The notes below the pieces were generated by a model. It searched no databases and had not been told where the DNA came from. It saw nothing but the letters and a program-made list of their open reading frames with translations. Positions 1 to 9,716 of a stretch of DNA of 64,000 nt are shown here, in pieces (position 1 is the stretch's first letter; every line of letters begins with the position of its first letter). Origin of the DNA: Sulfurospirillum sp. 1612 (GTDB lineage: Bacteria > Campylobacterota > Campylobacteria > Campylobacterales > Sulfurospirillaceae); assembly GCF_036556685.1 (NCBI RefSeq), contig NZ_CP140614.1:1922001-1986000 (forward strand), read 5' to 3'. Position numbers and translations under genes: made by a program.

Positions 1-926
1 ATATCAAGTCCGCGTGCTGCGACATCGGTAGCCACGAGGATGGGGCAACTATGGTTAGCAAATTGCACCAGTACATCGACACGCTCATACTGTTCTAAAT
101 CACCATGTAATGCGAGGGCATCAATATTTTTGCTACGAAGCGCTTTTGCAATCTCATCGGTTTCAATCTTCGTATTACAAAAGATAATCACGTTCTTAGG
201 TTGATACTCATAGAGAATCTTCATCAAATTTGCCAACTTGCTTCGTGATGGCATGTGATAGAAATACTGCTTGACGTTATTAGCCACCTCTTCACTTGCC
301 GCTTTAACCATTTCTGGATTGTTTTGTATGGTGCTTGCAAATCCTACTATTTCATCTGGAAATGTTGCGGAAAACAACAAAGTTTGTCTCTGCTTTGGAA
401 CGTGGGAGATGACTTTTTCAATCTCTTCAATAAATCCCATATCGAGCATGCGATCGGCTTCATCGAGTACCAGAGTTTTGACATGGTTGAGATTCAAAGA
501 TTCCTTTTTGAGATGTTGCAAAATACGCCCCGGTGTCCCAACGACGATATGAGCACCATGTCGCAAGGAACCCAGTTGCGGACCAAATGCCACACCACCG
601 CATAGAGTGAGAATCTTGATGTTGTGTTTAAATTTGGCAATATTTCGCAACTCATGCGCCACTTGTTCGGCTAATTCACGTGTCGGACACAAGATGAGAG
701 ATTGGATTTTGAAGTTTTTGACATCGAGTTTTGAGAGTAGCCCGATACCAAAGGCAGCGGTTTTACCACTGCCCGTTTTTGCCTCAGCGATGACATCTTT
801 GCCTGAGAGAATATGTGGCAAACTCAAAGCTTGTACCGGAGTCATCTGCTCATATCCCAATGCCGCAAGATTGTCCCGCATTGAAGGGGAGAGTCCTAAC
901 GTTGCAAAATCGTGTGAATCAGACAT
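1..926 (-). CDS. DEAD-box ATP-dependent RNA helicase, DbpA-like (3' end outside window)
   Basis: 308 codons are visible; the C-terminal part lies beyond position 1. DEAD-box motifs appear in order: AEAKTGSGKT (Walker A), PTRELA, TPGR, DEAD, SAT, and ARGLD right at the window edge. The ALHGDLEQ stretch in the second RecA domain is typical of DbpA-type helicases, which remodel 23S rRNA during large-subunit assembly. The C-terminal RNA-binding domain that would separate DbpA from other DEAD-box enzymes is not in view, so the subfamily is an inference. The ATG overlaps the stop of the upstream YwbE gene by 8 bases, so the two are probably translationally coupled at the end of a long minus-strand operon. 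Confidence 0.9.
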   Translation of the reverse strand, partial: MSDSHDFATLGLSPSMRDNLAALGYEQMTPVQALSLPHILSGKDVIAEAKTGSGKTAAFGIGLLSKLDVKNFKIQSLILCPTRELAEQVAHELRNIAKFKHNIKILTLCGGVAFGPQLGSLRHGAHIVVGTPGRILQHLKKESLNLNHVKTLVLDEADRMLDMGFIEEIEKVISHVPKQRQTLLFSATFPDEIVGFASTIQNNPEMVKAASEEVANNVKQYFYHMPSRSKLANLMKILYEYQPKNVIIFCNTKIETDEIAKALRSKNIDALALHGDLEQYERVDVLVQFANHSCPILVATDVAARGLD

Positions 927-1116
927 CCATAATCTTTTGTACGCGTCCGACTTGACCCTCTTCAAGTCGAACCTTGATTCCATGTGGATGGGTAGGAGAG
1001 TTTGTCAAAATATCTTTGACAATACCCTCGGTGAGTTTACCACTGCGTTGGTCTTGTTTTAAAACAATAGCGACTTTTAGGCCACTTCTTATATCTTTTC
1101 TATTTTTTCCATTCAA
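919..1116 (-). CDS. YwbE family protein
   Basis: A 65-residue basic protein matching the YwbE family (GLKVAIVLKQDQRSGKLTEG, then HPHGIKVRLEEGQVGRVQ), a short KOW/SH3-like fold found in many bacteria with no settled function. The start is TTG, with AAAGGA six bases upstream; no ATG in frame fits the family length. It lies 10 bases after the AsmA-like gene and its stop overlaps the start of the DEAD-box helicase by 8 bases. The basic composition and helicase partner make an RNA-related role plausible, but that is inference. Confidence 0.85.
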   Translation of the reverse strand: MNGKNRKDIRSGLKVAIVLKQDQRSGKLTEGIVKDILTNSPTHPHGIKVRLEEGQVGRVQKIMDV

Positions 1117-1126
1117 TGGGATTCCT

Positions 1127-2614
1127 TTAGGGTTGTTTCACCACGCCGTTATAAAATACGCTGCATTTTTTATTCTCTTTTTTCGCCGGTGCTACGACTC
1201 CTGAAATCTTTCCAAAGAGTGAGGTAGCCATATTGGTGACGGTGCTGATCATAGATTCATCTACTTTAACACTCGGTTTGCTAAAAGTGCCTTCTATGGT
1301 TTGTGAAAATTTTGCGCAATTATTTGCTTCTAATACACCCAGTTGCACATTTAAAAATCGCTCATTTATCAAATTTAACTGACCTTTAATCGCGACTCTA
1401 TTTTTACCTGTTGCCATAGCAACATCACTCAAATCGGCGATGCCTTTGGCGATTTTCGTCTCGATGTGCAAGTGCTTCAAGAGTGTCGTCCCACTATTTG
1501 CACCACCATAAATCCCTGACATGTCACTCGATTTTGAGAGCAAGAAGCCAAGAGGTCCCGCTACTAAAGAAGCGCCCACATCTGTCAAGTCAACATTTTT
1601 AGCTTTATCATACCCGCTCAAGATTTTATCCAGATCAAATCCTTTGATTCCGACATCTTTACCATCGATAATCGCTACGCCATTAAGAGTACGCTTGATG
1701 GTATTCATGTCACCCAAACTGAGAGTAAATTTCTTATGTACGCTAACTGATCCACTTAAAATATCTTTTTTGATATATTCTTTTGAGAAATTGGCTAATT
1801 TAAAATCAGGCACATCGGCTTCAATTTCTAAATATGGTACTTTTTTATTGAGATCTAGCTTCCCTTTTGCCGTTGCGAGAGAGTCATACATCGTAAGTTT
1901 GAGATTTTTCAAGTTTGCAATCGCATCTTTTAAATCCAAATCCACCGATATATCTTTGATTTTATATTGATTAAAAATCACCGCTTTAATCTGAGTGTTC
2001 GCCTCAAATGAGAGTGCATTTAACCCTTTTTTAGAAGCATCATATCCGATGTTATCGATAGCTACATTGATATCTTGTACTGTTGCTTTCGACTTTGTTT
2101 TCAAATCTTCAAAATTAATATTGGCGTTTTTCAACCTTACTTCTGAGATATTTACCTTCGGTAGTGTGCTCTCTTTGGCTTCGCTCTTCTCTTGTTTTGG
2201 TGCCTCTTTTTCTGCTTTCGGAGTGCTTGGTTGTGTTACTTCAAAGTTAAATTTTCCATTTTTAAATTTTGTAATATCTAATGAGAGGTTATTGAGTGTG
2301 ATGTATTTCACTTTGATTTCTTTACTTAAAAGTGGCATCAATTCAACCGCCACACCAATTTTTTGGAGCGCCATGATCTCTTGTTTTGATTTTATCTCAG
2401 GATTTTTCACAATCACATTTTCGATACTAATACCGATAGGCGAGAATGATGTCCCGATGTCACCGTTGATTTTCAATTCATATCCAGAATGCTCTTTTAC
2501 GGCTTGTTCGATTTGTGGCTTGTATTTATTTAAATTCACCATACTGATGGCAATCACCAGACCGATGATGATGAATGCAAAAAGTGCGACAATTCCTATC
2601 AATAATTTTTTCAT
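1127..2614 (-). CDS. AsmA family protein
   Basis: 495 residues. A single N-terminal membrane segment (about residues 5-26) is followed by a long beta-rich periplasmic region typical of AsmA/TamB-like proteins, which act in inner-to-outer membrane lipid transport or outer-membrane homeostasis. A lysine/glutamate-rich linker at about residues 130-150 (KAEKEAPKQEKSEAKES) interrupts the domain. The C-terminal part has the usual AsmA features (GxxDLxDV, repeated short beta-strand motifs). The start overlaps the pyrF stop by 4 bases (ATGA), so it is co-translated with pyrF. The exact lipid substrate cannot be told. Confidence 0.85.
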   Translation of the reverse strand: MKKLLIGIVALFAFIIIGLVIAISMVNLNKYKPQIEQAVKEHSGYELKINGDIGTSFSPIGISIENVIVKNPEIKSKQEIMALQKIGVAVELMPLLSKEIKVKYITLNNLSLDITKFKNGKFNFEVTQPSTPKAEKEAPKQEKSEAKESTLPKVNISEVRLKNANINFEDLKTKSKATVQDINVAIDNIGYDASKKGLNALSFEANTQIKAVIFNQYKIKDISVDLDLKDAIANLKNLKLTMYDSLATAKGKLDLNKKVPYLEIEADVPDFKLANFSKEYIKKDILSGSVSVHKKFTLSLGDMNTIKRTLNGVAIIDGKDVGIKGFDLDKILSGYDKAKNVDLTDVGASLVAGPLGFLLSKSSDMSGIYGGANSGTTLLKHLHIETKIAKGIADLSDVAMATGKNRVAIKGQLNLINERFLNVQLGVLEANNCAKFSQTIEGTFSKPSVKVDESMISTVTNMATSLFGKISGVVAPAKKENKKCSVFYNGVVKQP

Positions 2615-3300
2615 GCTTGTATCCTCTTTAGAATATTCTCAACGACTCCTAAAGGGTCGTTTGAATTGTAAATGGGTCTGCCGACAACGATGATATTGGA
2701 TTGCTCGCTTTGTGCTAATTCCAAAGTAGCGACGCGTTTTTGGTCGTCTTGTCTATCATGATCTATTTTGATTCCAGGCGTGAGCGTGATGAAGTTTGGA
2801 TCGGTTTTTGATTTAATCATGCGACTCTCAAAAACAGAACATACCACACCATTGAGCCCGCTTTCATAAGCATCTTTTGCAAATTTTTCTGCTTTTTCTT
2901 CTATGGTTTCGTTGTAAATGCTATAGAAATTTTTCTCATCAAAAGAGGTCAAAGCCGTCACCGCTAAGACCAAGGGAGGATGCTCTAAATGGGCCAATCG
3001 TTTCATGACACCGCTCATCGCGATTTTACCACTACTAGCATGCACATTGAACATATCGACCCCGAGATTTGCCATCGACTCCGCTGCATCTGCCATAGTA
3101 TTGGGAATATCATAAATCTTCAAATCTAAAAAAAGTTTAAATTTTGGATTGATTGCTTTGATCTCTTTCAATAATGCTTCACCATCGCGTATAAACGAGC
3201 GAAGTCCAACTTTGAGCCAAATATCATGATCTTTCAAACTTTTGACAAGCTTGAGATTTGACTGGGCTGTGGGAAGATCAAGTGCAACACAAAGTTCCAT
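2611..3300 (-). CDS. pyrF: Orotidine 5'-phosphate decarboxylase
   Basis: 229 residues, normal for the bacterial enzyme that converts OMP to UMP in de novo pyrimidine synthesis. Visible motifs are FLDLKIYDIPNTMADA (catalytic Asp-x-Lys-x-x-Asp region, residues about 58-72), TPGIK near residue 175, and the phosphate-binding end VVGRPIYNSNDP. It sits 3 bases after nusB and overlaps the AsmA-like gene by 4 bases. The order kdsA-ribH-nusB-pyrF is, from memory, the same as in Campylobacter jejuni. Confidence 0.96.
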   Translation of the reverse strand: MELCVALDLPTAQSNLKLVKSLKDHDIWLKVGLRSFIRDGEALLKEIKAINPKFKLFLDLKIYDIPNTMADAAESMANLGVDMFNVHASSGKIAMSGVMKRLAHLEHPPLVLAVTALTSFDEKNFYSIYNETIEEKAEKFAKDAYESGLNGVVCSVFESRMIKSKTDPNFITLTPGIKIDHDRQDDQKRVATLELAQSEQSNIIVVGRPIYNSNDPLGVVENILKRIQA

Positions 3301-3303
3301 CTT

Positions 3304-3705
3304 TTAGGCCCTTTCTTTTAATACTGCATCCAAAACGCCATTGATGAATTTTGGACTGGTTTCATTGCAAAGCTGTTTTGCCAGCTCAATCGCTTCGTTG
3401 ATAATCACCGCGCTATCGAGGTCCGAATAGAGTAATTCATAAGTACCCAACCTCAAAATCGCTCGTTCAATATTGCCAATTTTTTCTAGATTCCACTCTT
3501 TGAGATGGCGATCTAAAGCGATGTCAATCTTTTCGATATTTTCTTGAATCCCTTTGTACAAAGAGAGTGCGAAATCTTTTTGTTTATTGCGAATCTTTTT
3601 TTCTTCAAAAATTTCATCTATGAATTTAATATTTTCGATATTGCCGATATCCTCAGCATATAATAATCCTACGATACTCTCACGTACCTGATGTCGTGTT
3701 GCCAA
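3304..3705 (-). CDS. nusB: Transcription antitermination factor NusB
   Basis: 133 residues, an all-helical protein of the NusB family that joins NusA, NusE (S10) and NusG on boxA RNA in rRNA antitermination. Characteristic features are the N-terminal ATRHQVRESIVGLLYAED, the central IGNIERAILRLGTYELLY motif, and the C-terminal VIINEAIELAKQ..ETSPKFINGVLD. The gene follows ribH by 9 bases and precedes pyrF by 3. The ribH-nusB neighbourhood is conserved across many bacteria. Confidence 0.96.
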   Translation of the reverse strand: MATRHQVRESIVGLLYAEDIGNIENIKFIDEIFEEKKIRNKQKDFALSLYKGIQENIEKIDIALDRHLKEWNLEKIGNIERAILRLGTYELLYSDLDSAVIINEAIELAKQLCNETSPKFINGVLDAVLKERA

Positions 3706-3714
3706 TAAAAATCC

Positions 3715-4179
3715 TTATATCTTTTTGTAAAGGCTGATAAGCTCTATCAAACCCGTCATCGATTCAAAACCTTTGTTTCCCGCTTTGCTTCCGGCTCGTT
3801 CAATCGCTTGTTCAATCGTATCAGTGGTCAATACGCCAAAAGTGACTGGTTTTTGATATTTAAGAGCGGTATTGGCGATTCCTTTGGTCGCTTCTGCTGA
3901 GATAAAATCAAAATGTGGGGTACTCCCTCGAATCACAGCACCCACACAGCAGATACCGTCATATTTATTTTGTGCTAAGATTTTGTCCAAAACAAATGGA
4001 ATCTCATAAGCACCCGGAACTAAAACCAGCTCCAAATTTGACTCATCACCCCCATGTCTTAGAAATGAATCTTTAGCTCCTTCCACCAAACGATCGGTGA
4101 TGATATGATTAAATCTTGCGTTGATAATCGCAATCTTTTCATCGCCATTGAGAGCGAGATTTCCTTCGATAATTTTCAT
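3715..4179 (-). CDS. ribH: 6,7-dimethyl-8-ribityllumazine synthase
   Basis: 154 residues, the usual size for lumazine synthase, which condenses 5-amino-6-ribitylaminouracil with dihydroxybutanone phosphate in riboflavin synthesis. Motifs seen are the N-terminal [41 protein letters not shown] (substrate pocket with catalytic His), and [25 protein letters not shown] 68-base gap to kdsA holds a TATAAT at 4208-4213 reading toward ribH, so an internal promoter is possible. The next enzyme of the pathway, ribE, is elsewhere in this window (46110-46718). Confidence 0.96.
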   Translation of the reverse strand: MKIIEGNLALNGDEKIAIINARFNHIITDRLVEGAKDSFLRHGGDESNLELVLVPGAYEIPFVLDKILAQNKYDGICCVGAVIRGSTPHFDFISAEATKGIANTALKYQKPVTFGVLTTDTIEQAIERAGSKAGNKGFESMTGLIELISLYKKI

Positions 4180-4247
4180 ATGAATCCTTATTTCTAATTT
4201 ATCTTTTATTATACTATATTTTCAATTTTTTTTAATTTAATGCTTTT

Positions 4248-5045
4248 TTAGCTTAAACTTTTTTGTATCTTGTTGATATCCTCTATCGCTTTTTTGAGCT
4301 GTTCTAGCGTTAGCATATTGGGGCCATCACACAAGGCAACATCAGGATTGGTGTGCGTTTCAAAGAAAAATCCATCCACACCGATTGCGGCGGCGGCACG
4401 TGAGAGTGGTGCGACAAATTCTCGCTTTCCACCGCTACTTCCTCCCGCGGCTCCTGGCATCTGTACCGAATGGGTTGCATCAAAGATAACCGGTGCAAAT
4501 TCGCTCATGATAATAAAACTGCGCATATCCACAACCAAATTGCCATATCCAAAAGTGCTCCCGCGCTCTGTCAACCACACTTTGGCAGCGCGCGCTACCT
4601 CTTTGCCTTCTTCTTGGATTCCTCTGGTTTCTAAAACTTTTTTGACCGAGTAGCGCATATCCGCGGGGTTTAAAAACTGCCCTTTTTTGATATTCACCAC
4701 TGCATCGGTTTTGGCACTTGCTACGAGCAAATCTGTCTGACGGCACAAAAATGCTGGGATTTGCAATACATCCGCAACTTCTGCGACGATAGGCGGCTGA
4801 TAGCTTTCATGAACATCGGTCAAAATCTTGAATCCAAACTCTTTCTTTACCGCTTCTAAGAGTTTCAACCCCTCATCCAAACCCGGCCCTCTAAAGCTAC
4901 TAATACTCGTTCTATTGGCTTTATCAAAACTGGATTTAAAATAAAAATCGATATTTTTGTCTTCATGATAAACACGTAATTTCTCTGCTACTTTAAAAAG
5001 TAAATCCTTGCTTTCAATGGAACAAGGTCCGGCTATTAAAATCAA
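4248..5045 (-). CDS. kdsA: 3-deoxy-D-manno-octulosonate 8-phosphate (KDO8P) synthase
   Basis: 265 residues. Condenses phosphoenolpyruvate with arabinose 5-phosphate to make KDO8P for the lipopolysaccharide inner core. The start [10 protein letters not shown], the [18 protein letters not shown] block, and the C-terminal [17 protein letters not shown] are diagnostic of KdsA. The Cys-x-x-His positions of the metal-dependent class appear to be present (GPCSIES early). The start overlaps the stop of the upstream EamA transporter by 4 bases (ATGA). Confidence 0.96.
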   Translation of the reverse strand: MILIAGPCSIESKDLLFKVAEKLRVYHEDKNIDFYFKSSFDKANRTSISSFRGPGLDEGLKLLEAVKKEFGFKILTDVHESYQPPIVAEVADVLQIPAFLCRQTDLLVASAKTDAVVNIKKGQFLNPADMRYSVKKVLETRGIQEEGKEVARAAKVWLTERGSTFGYGNLVVDMRSFIIMSEFAPVIFDATHSVQMPGAAGGSSGGKREFVAPLSRAAAAIGVDGFFFETHTNPDVALCDGPNMLTLEQLKKAIEDINKIQKSLS

Positions 5046-5941
5046 TTTTTCTCCTTATGGAAGGCTACTAAAATGCCTCCTAATATAACAAGCAGTATAC
5101 CAAATGTTCCTGCAAAATCCGGTAAAGCATCGCCCAATGCCACGCCGACTAAAATCGAGAAGAGAATCACGGTATAACTCACCGCCCCCACGATTCCGGC
5201 TTTGGTGACGCCATAGGCTTTGGTCATGTAAATTTGTGCCAACGTGGCAAATCCACCAAGAAATAAAATATAAAGCCAAGAGAGCGCACTTGGCATCACA
5301 AATTTACCACTGATAACCCCAATATAGGGGATATCATAAAAAGAAGCAATCCACATCATGATAGCCGGTACAATGGTGCCTACAATCATAAAAGAGAGCA
5401 CAATCGAGCGCGTATCATAAAAGCGTCGCAACTCTCGCACACTCGTATAAGCAAGTGCAGCAGCAATACCGCTAATCAAACCGATGATATCAGTCTCATC
5501 AAAGGCAAGTCCACTTGGCTTCATGATAAAAATAATCCCGATAAATCCTATAAAAATAGCAATCCAGCCTTTTTTACCCACGCGCTCACCCAAAAACATA
5601 TAGGCAAAAACTGCCGTCCAAATCGGAGAAGTGCGCGAAAAGGTCATGGCATCGGCGAGTGAAATATGCGCGATATTATAAAAAAAGGCCAACAGGCCAA
5701 TCAATCCAGCTAATCCACGAAACAAGAGTAGATATATCCTGCCGCCTTGTTGGACGATAGGCATCTTATACAGTGACATCATGATAAAAACTACTCCGAT
5801 GAGATTCCTGAAAAATGCCACTTCGATGGAGGGCATCTCACGGGAGAGCAACTTTGCAAATGCTCCTACTATGGCAAAGAAAAAGGACGCCATCACCATA
5901 TAGATGACACCTTGGTCAATCTTACTTAATACTTTTTTCAA
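5042..5941 (-). CDS. EamA/DMT-superfamily transporter
   Basis: 299 residues with about ten hydrophobic segments arranged as two EamA repeats, as in drug/metabolite transporters of the inner membrane. The first repeat holds the typical [10 protein letters not shown] and [27 protein letters not shown]; the second ends with [23 protein letters not shown]. Substrate unknown. It overlaps both neighbours (20 bases with the DUF3108 gene upstream, 4 with kdsA downstream), which fits one co-translated transcript. Confidence 0.88.
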   Translation of the reverse strand: MKKVLSKIDQGVIYMVMASFFFAIVGAFAKLLSREMPSIEVAFFRNLIGVVFIMMSLYKMPIVQQGGRIYLLLFRGLAGLIGLLAFFYNIAHISLADAMTFSRTSPIWTAVFAYMFLGERVGKKGWIAIFIGFIGIIFIMKPSGLAFDETDIIGLISGIAAALAYTSVRELRRFYDTRSIVLSFMIVGTIVPAIMMWIASFYDIPYIGVISGKFVMPSALSWLYILFLGGFATLAQIYMTKAYGVTKAGIVGAVSYTVILFSILVGVALGDALPDFAGTFGILLVILGGILVAFHKEKN

Positions 5942-6701
5942 TCAATTCCCCTCTAATATCTCCAAAAAATACGACATCTTTGAGTACTGCTTTTTCGCAA
6001 ATCCCCTCTTTATCAAGGGCGATATAAAGTTCCCCTTTTTTACTCGAAAATATCTTGTCATCTAGGATAACTTTCATAAAATAAAGATGACTCATATCTC
6101 CACTGACCAAGTTTTGAAACTCTTTTTTAGACAGTGGCAAGATGTCGATTTTACCATTGTCTTTGTTCGCACCAATCGCATGAAGAATTGTATGTTTCGT
6201 AATATTTAAATCCGGAAAAAGATGCTTAAAATTAAAAAACAGACTCAAGATATCATTATCTGTGTAGAATTTTGCCCTCTCTTCCTCTTGGCTTTTTTGC
6301 GCACCTTTTTCTCGTATTTTTTTTATCATGACACTTTTTTTATCATGATCAAACGAGAACAAAAGCGTATAAATCTTCATCACGATTTTATTCGTATGCT
6401 CAAAAGGGTCGCCGATATTCATTTTGTTTTTGACAATTTTCGAGTAATGATTGGGAATCAAACGCGTCCCTTGAACCACCCCTTCACTTTCATAGAACTC
6501 TTCTCGTCCTCCACTGACAAAAGATGCAAATCCTGTCGATTTGGCATGCACTTTGATCTGGTAGTGATTTTTTTCTATATGTAGCGATGTTTTGGCCGTA
6601 CCGATTTGTCCAAAAATACCAAAACTGACTTTATAAGTCGCCGTAATATCTTTGGCAAAAGCAAGATTGAAACACAATAATAGCAACCATAAATACTTCA
6701 T
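5922..6701 (-). CDS. DUF3108-like exported protein
   Basis: 259 residues with a clear signal peptide (MKYLWLLLLCFNLAFA, cleavage likely after AFA). The mature part begins with a YKVSFGIFGQIGTAKTSL-type strand pattern and a Ser/Thr-Phe-Gly-rich beta region like DUF3108 periplasmic proteins of Proteobacteria, which have no established function. A lysine-rich loop follows near residues 120-145. The family call is by pattern only. The gene starts one base after the TauE/SafE gene and its end overlaps the EamA transporter by 20 bases. Confidence 0.65.
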   Translation of the reverse strand: MKYLWLLLLCFNLAFAKDITATYKVSFGIFGQIGTAKTSLHIEKNHYQIKVHAKSTGFASFVSGGREEFYESEGVVQGTRLIPNHYSKIVKNKMNIGDPFEHTNKIVMKIYTLLFSFDHDKKSVMIKKIREKGAQKSQEEERAKFYTDNDILSLFFNFKHLFPDLNITKHTILHAIGANKDNGKIDILPLSKKEFQNLVSGDMSHLYFMKVILDDKIFSSKKGELYIALDKEGICEKAVLKDVVFFGDIRGELIEKSIK

Positions 6702-6702
6702 T

Positions 6703-7458
6703 TTAGCCTTTCAAATAAGGTGAGAGTATGGAGACAACAGAGGTGAGTATCAACAACGAGATGACGATTTTACGCAACATTTCTCGGTCTAAAAAATCCC
6801 CCAATTTGACACCGATGAGCGTTCCGATAATCACAACGGGAGAAAAGAATAACCCTAGCAAAAAATCATTCAACAATGTCGCCCCAAAATGATAATATAA
6901 TAACGCAATTTGCATGGGCGCAGCAAAGAAGAAAAGAGCGCTTAAAAACGCACGAGATGTAATCGCACTCCATTTATGTGCCATCACCCAAAGCACAGCA
7001 GGTGGTCCTCCCATGGATACCATACCAAGAGTAATACCACTGGTGAAAAATGACAAAAATGTCCAAAAGAAGTGGATATGTTCTCGTGGTTTTACCTTGA
7101 GAAAAAGTTGCGATGCCACGACCAACAATATGGCAATACCAACAAATTGTTTGATGGTTTCTTTGTCAAACCCACTGATAAGTGTCAAGAGATAAATACC
7201 AATGGGAATACTCAAATAGCGAAATACGCTGGCAATTCCCACATCTTTCCACTCCACATGGGCACGTAATTTGTATGTTGATGTAGCCGATTGTACCAAA
7301 ATAGGAATCGAGGTGATAGAAATAGCCTCAGACAACTCCAAACCGCTCCAAATCAACAGCGGAATAGCAAAGATATTAAAAGCAAAACCCACGATGCCTT
7401 GTATGGTACTACAAAAGAGAAGAATACATCCAATAATGATGATAATAGAGATGCTCAA
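6703..7458 (-). CDS. TauE/SafE family membrane permease
   Basis: 251 residues, about eight membrane segments. N-terminal GIVGFAFNIFAIPLLIW and central TSGITLGMVSMGGPPAVLWVMAHKW are hallmarks of TauE/SafE (DUF81) permeases, linked in different bacteria to export of sulfite, sulfoacetate or other organosulfur anions. The substrate here is unknown. First gene of the long minus-strand run; the 94 bases to the divergent mechanosensitive channel gene probably hold promoters for both. Confidence 0.88.
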   Translation of the reverse strand: MSISIIIIIGCILLFCSTIQGIVGFAFNIFAIPLLIWSGLELSEAISITSIPILVQSATSTYKLRAHVEWKDVGIASVFRYLSIPIGIYLLTLISGFDKETIKQFVGIAILLVVASQLFLKVKPREHIHFFWTFLSFFTSGITLGMVSMGGPPAVLWVMAHKWSAITSRAFLSALFFFAAPMQIALLYYHFGATLLNDFLLGLFFSPVVIIGTLIGVKLGDFLDREMLRKIVISLLILTSVVSILSPYLKG

Positions 7459-7552
7459 TCTTTGCCTTTCTGATAGAAATACTCATTTTAATAAAAGTAT
7501 AGCTTATGATATGTTAAAATCCGATAATTTATTACGTGCAAGGATCACGAAC

Positions 7553-8641
7553 ATGAATATCAATACCCTACTTCACTATACAATTTTTCAGATGAGCGTC
7601 CAGAATATTCTCATCTCTATTGGCATCTTTGGCATTGCGCTTTTAACCAGCAATCTCTTTAGCAAACTCACGATTAGATTATTACAAAGAATGACTCAAA
7701 AAACCAAAAGCAAGGCCGATGATAAATTGCTCTCAATCATCGAAGCACCTCTTCGTATGAGTATCATACTTTTTGGTTTTTATCTCGCAAAAGAGTGGTT
7801 GAAAGTCCCCAAATTAGACCTATTTTTAAACGGTGTCATCAAAACATTCGTCACCATTATCATCTTTTGGATTCTCTACAAACTGGTCCACAAATTTTCC
7901 TATATCTTGAGCAAATTTTCTTCAAAATTTGGCAGAGAGATGGGGGATGATATCAAAAACTTTATCATCAAAACATTGAAAATCTTCATCATTATCATCG
8001 GTTCAATGAGCGTGCTCCAGGGTTGGGGTATCAATGTCAGCGCTTTTATCGCTTCTCTGGGTTTGGTCGGTATGGCTTTTGCACTCGCGGCCAAAGATAC
8101 TGCAGCCAACCTTTTTGGCTCCCTTGTCATCTTCACCGACCGTCCTTTTAAAGTGGGCGATTGGATTCAAACGCCTGATGTTCAAGGAATTGTCGAACGT
8201 ATCGGTATTCGCTCGACTAAAGTGCGAGATTTTGCACAAGCGCTCACCAGTGTGCCTAATGCTATTATTGCCAATTCTGCGATTATCAATTGGTCGAAGA
8301 TGGGCAAAAGAAGAATCAAAATGCGCATTGGTCTCACCTACGACACGAGCAGTGAACAGATGCAAAAAATCTTGGATGAAATTCGTGAGATGCTCAATAA
8401 TCATGAGGGCGTTCACAAAGGGTTAATTATGGTCAATTTCGATGAATTTGAAGACAGCGCCCTTAGTATTTTTTGTTATTTTTTCACCATTACTACCAAT
8501 TGGAAAACATTTCTTGCTACACGCGAAGATATCAACTTGAAAATCATGAAAATTGTCGAAGAGAATAAAGCCAGCTTTGCCTTTCCTTCTCAATCTTTGT
8601 ATATTGAGAGTTTACCGAAAACAACAGAGGCAACGCTTTGA
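7553..8641 (+). CDS. Small-conductance mechanosensitive channel (MscS family)
   Basis: 362 residues from the ATG at 7553, chosen because AAGGA lies 8 bases upstream; in-frame starts further 5' would run into the divergent permease gene. Membrane segments at about residues 15-40, 66-85, 93-115 and 137-160 precede the pore helix LGLVGMAFALAAKDTAANLFGS and the beta-domain FKVGDWIQ..VQGIVERIGIRSTKVRDF of MscS. It gates turgor-driven solute release. The reading frame ends at 8641 and the convergent phosphatase ends at 8642, with no base between them. Confidence 0.92.
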   Translation: MNINTLLHYTIFQMSVQNILISIGIFGIALLTSNLFSKLTIRLLQRMTQKTKSKADDKLLSIIEAPLRMSIILFGFYLAKEWLKVPKLDLFLNGVIKTFVTIIIFWILYKLVHKFSYILSKFSSKFGREMGDDIKNFIIKTLKIFIIIIGSMSVLQGWGINVSAFIASLGLVGMAFALAAKDTAANLFGSLVIFTDRPFKVGDWIQTPDVQGIVERIGIRSTKVRDFAQALTSVPNAIIANSAIINWSKMGKRRIKMRIGLTYDTSSEQMQKILDEIREMLNNHEGVHKGLIMVNFDEFEDSALSIFCYFFTITTNWKTFLATREDINLKIMKIVEENKASFAFPSQSLYIESLPKTTEATL

Positions 8642-9334
8642 TTATTTGATGTCTCTTTTATCTGTTTTTTGTTGTATTGTTTTTAGAGTGCCGAGATTGA
8701 GTGCGGTGAGTTTGTTGCCATAACAACATCCTGTGTCGATACAGATGAACCGCTTCTCTCTAAGCACCTCATTAAAATTACAATGACCAAAAATATTGAT
8801 GACATCATACCCCCTAAAATCTTCCCAATCTTGCATAAATGTCGTATTATTGAGTCGATTCATAAATAAAGCATGTGAATTTTTCTGATTTTTTCTTTTG
8901 TAATAAGGCAATCCAAAACCATGGGTTATGAAATACTGATCAATCTCTAAATAGAGTGGCAAACTCGCAATCCAATCCAAATGTTTTGTGAGATGTTCGG
9001 GATTTTTTTTATAGCTTTGTAGTGTTTTTTGACCGCCTATGCCTTTTTTCAACAGCCATTTGCTACAGAGGTCTTTTTTTTGTAATGCCTTTTTCATGAA
9101 GTGATGCATCAAATATTCATGATTGCCTTTGACGCATTGATGGTTGTGTTCGATGACGTATTCAATGACTTCTTTGGAAAAATTTCCCTTATCACATAAA
9201 TCTCCGAGAAAAATCAGTGTCGCTTTTTTGGGCAACTTCTCGATTAATCCCATCAGAGTATAATAACACCCATGAACATCACCAATCAAAAAAATTTCAT
9301 TTAAATCAGCAGATATCCCATGCTTATGATTCAT
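8642..9334 (-). CDS. Calcineurin-like metallophosphoesterase
   Basis: 230 residues of the PPP/ApaH-like fold: GDVHGCYYTL, FLGDLCDKG, VKGNHEYLM, ITHGFGLPYY and a late FGHCNFNEV supply the Asp/His/Asn ligands for a two-metal centre. These are serine/threonine-type or bis(nucleosyl) polyphosphatases; which substrate is used cannot be told. Single gene or monocistron: the next minus-strand gene upstream is 46 bases away. A 3' end abutting the MscS gene suggests overlapping transcript ends. Confidence 0.88.
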   Translation of the reverse strand: MNHKHGISADLNEIFLIGDVHGCYYTLMGLIEKLPKKATLIFLGDLCDKGNFSKEVIEYVIEHNHQCVKGNHEYLMHHFMKKALQKKDLCSKWLLKKGIGGQKTLQSYKKNPEHLTKHLDWIASLPLYLEIDQYFITHGFGLPYYKRKNQKNSHALFMNRLNNTTFMQDWEDFRGYDVINIFGHCNFNEVLREKRFICIDTGCCYGNKLTALNLGTLKTIQQKTDKRDIK

Positions 9335-9380
9335 TTGATACCTGCCTTGGAGTACAAAACATCACGATTGCATACTCAAA

Positions 9381-9704
9381 TTAAAGCTTTCCTAACACAT
9401 AATAGGTCTCTTTGTTGGGAACTTTTTCTAGTGCAATTTTGTATTTTTCTGACCATTTTTGGATCATGTCATTCGTGCTTTTTATGAGTTCTGGGGCTTG
9501 GGCTTCGTTTTTGATTTTAAAATAATCATACGAACTTGATATCGCCACAAAAGAGAGGTGAGATTTCAGCGCATCATGAAGCGCAATCAAATGTTTTTCA
9601 ACATAATCAAAATCTTTTGTATTGGCAATGACTCTTTTGACTTGAGACAAAGAACTCTCAGTCACACTATAACCTAATTGATTTAAAATGGCATCGCTTC
9701 TCAT
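9381..9704 (-). CDS. Hypothetical protein downstream of prfB
   Basis: 107 residues, soluble, helical, no cysteines and no recognised motif. It reads as a real gene: a good ribosome-binding site (AAAGGA, five bases before the ATG), codon use like its neighbours, and a position 12 bases after prfB in the same direction. I do not recognise the family; a small Campylobacterota-restricted protein is likely. Coupling with release factor 2 may be incidental. Confidence 0.7.
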   Translation of the reverse strand: MRSDAILNQLGYSVTESSLSQVKRVIANTKDFDYVEKHLIALHDALKSHLSFVAISSSYDYFKIKNEAQAPELIKSTNDMIQKWSEKYKIALEKVPNKETYYVLGKL

Positions 9705-9716
9705 GTTTATCCTTTT

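Noticed and set aside
7271-7552. Upstream extension of the MscS gene
   Set aside because: The extra codons overlap the divergent TauE/SafE gene, lack a ribosome-binding site and have no family match; the ATG at 7553 fits.
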